Below, piece after piece: positions 63,252 through 64,000 of a stretch of 64,000 nt of DNA. The DNA is from Chitinophaga sp. (lineage in GTDB: Bacteria; Bacteroidota; Bacteroidia; Chitinophagales; Chitinophagaceae), in the NCBI RefSeq assembly GCF_017745275.1, contig NZ_JAGHZS010000001.1, positions 930,001 through 994,000 of the forward strand. Reading direction: 5' to 3'. The notes under the pieces are model-generated. The model had not been told where the DNA came from, searched no databases, and saw only the letters and a list, made by a program, of their open reading frames with translations. Positions within the stretch are counted from its first letter, which is position 1. Every line of letters starts with the position of its first letter. Both the position numbers and the translations under genes were made by a program.

Positions 63252-64000
63252 ATGAACAATCGTTTTTATAAAAGATACCTGATGGCTTTTACCTTATTAT
63301 CTACGCTGGGTAGCTGTAGTAAAAGCTTCTTAAACAGACCTCCGGAAGATAATATTGTCGATGTTAACTTCTTTCAGACATCCGACCAGGTAATGGCCAG
63401 CACGGCTCCATTGTATGGACTTGTATGGTTTGCATACAACGATAAGGCCGCCAATGGCATCGGCGATGGCAGAGCCGGTGTACTCATGTCGGGCTCCTAC
63501 CAGGTAGCCAATATCCGCATGCAAACAACTGATGTAACACCGGAAGTATACAGCGCCTGGAGTGCCTTCTTCAACGTGATAGCACAATCCAATATGGCCA
63601 TTAACAACGTCACTAAATACACGGCGGCAACGGTGTCGCAAAATGTGAAAAATACGGCCATTGCTGAAGGACGGTTTATGCGCGGACTCGCTTACACCTA
63701 CCTCGTACAAAACTGGGGACCGGTACCAGTCATAGAAGATAACTATAAGTTGGTCACAGATACTTCCGTAACGCGCAACACCGTGGAATCCGTATGGGGA
63801 TTCATTATCCGGGAAATGCGTTTTGCAGCAGCCAATTTGCCCGCTACGCCTGTTCAGAAAGGACGCCTCACCAAATGGGCAGCAGAAGGTATGCTGGCGA
63901 AAATATACCTCACCCGTGCAGGATTAGGTGGCAACGGCACTCGCAAACAAACTGACCTGGATAGCGCCAAATGGTTCGCCAAAGATGTAATCGCCAACAG
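63252..64000 (+). CDS. SusD/RagB family lipoprotein, N-terminal part (runs off right edge)
   Basis: The first 249 residues of a predicted SusD-like surface lipoprotein. Start ATG 63252 gives MNNRFYKRYLMAFTLLSTLGSCSK, a lipoprotein signal with Cys22. EGRFMRGLAYTYLVQNWGPVPVIED and KGRLTKWAAEGMLAKIYLTRAG are SusD signatures. The C-terminus is outside the window, as are the enzymes that would reveal the substrate. Confidence 0.92.
   Translation, partial: MNNRFYKRYLMAFTLLSTLGSCSKSFLNRPPEDNIVDVNFFQTSDQVMASTAPLYGLVWFAYNDKAANGIGDGRAGVLMSGSYQVANIRMQTTDVTPEVYSAWSAFFNVIAQSNMAINNVTKYTAATVSQNVKNTAIAEGRFMRGLAYTYLVQNWGPVPVIEDNYKLVTDTSVTRNTVESVWGFIIREMRFAAANLPATPVQKGRLTKWAAEGMLAKIYLTRAGLGGNGTRKQTDLDSAKWFAKDVIAN

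Overview
The window looks like a chromosomal segment of a Bacteroidota bacterium, most likely a Chitinophaga relative. The evidence is three SusC/SusD pairs, FecR/ECF-sigma pairs, a hybrid two-component sensor, several TlpA thioredoxins with DUF4369-type N-termini, and promoters of the TTTG-N17-20-TAnnTTTG type. The genus is inferred from gene style, not from a marker gene. I see no phage, plasmid, insertion sequence or CRISPR array.

Layout. 1-0.7 kb: start of a GH1 beta-glucosidase that runs off the left edge. 1.0-9 kb: a formylglycine-generating enzyme lipoprotein, a DsbA-like protein and a peroxiredoxin, a BlaI repressor with two tandem M56 (BlaR1-like) peptidases behind a palindromic operator, and two TlpA-like thioredoxins. 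9.1-23.7 kb: amino acid biosynthesis, all on the minus strand. hisGDCB lies behind a His-rich leader peptide and a terminator. trpEGDCFBA lies behind a leader peptide with three adjacent Trp codons and a terminator, and runs on without a gap into hisH-(GNAT-hisA)-hisF-hisIE. The his pathway is therefore split between a His-sensing and a Trp-sensing attenuator.

24-27.9 kb: a umuD-like gene, an unknown gene and an SRAP (abasic-site crosslinking) gene, then a secreted thioredoxin and a secreted unknown. 27.9-36.1 kb: a nutrient-uptake locus with SusC, SusD, FecR, a divergent ECF sigma factor and an ectonucleotide phosphodiesterase. 36-42.4 kb: unknown secreted and membrane proteins, a Crp-like regulator and a LytS/LytTR two-component pair.

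42.5-51.3 kb: the most interesting block, sigma-fecR-susC-susD-cyanophycinase-isoaspartyl peptidase on one strand, which reads as an uptake and degradation locus for cyanophycin or a similar beta-aspartyl peptide polymer. 51.3-55.5 kb: a multi-spanning membrane protein, tRNA-Gln(CTG), a serine hydrolase lipoprotein, a cupin and a small basic protein. 55.7-64 kb: a hybrid two-component regulator followed by a third susC and the start of a third susD, cut by the right edge.

Between genes there are two families of long hairpins. One has arms built from 7-base AGCnnAA units and sits directly behind stop codons (6.5, 19.1 and 42.5 kb). The other shares a CAGGATTATnCTGATT core (0.8 and 36.2 kb). 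Functions are read from motifs by eye; no database search was possible.
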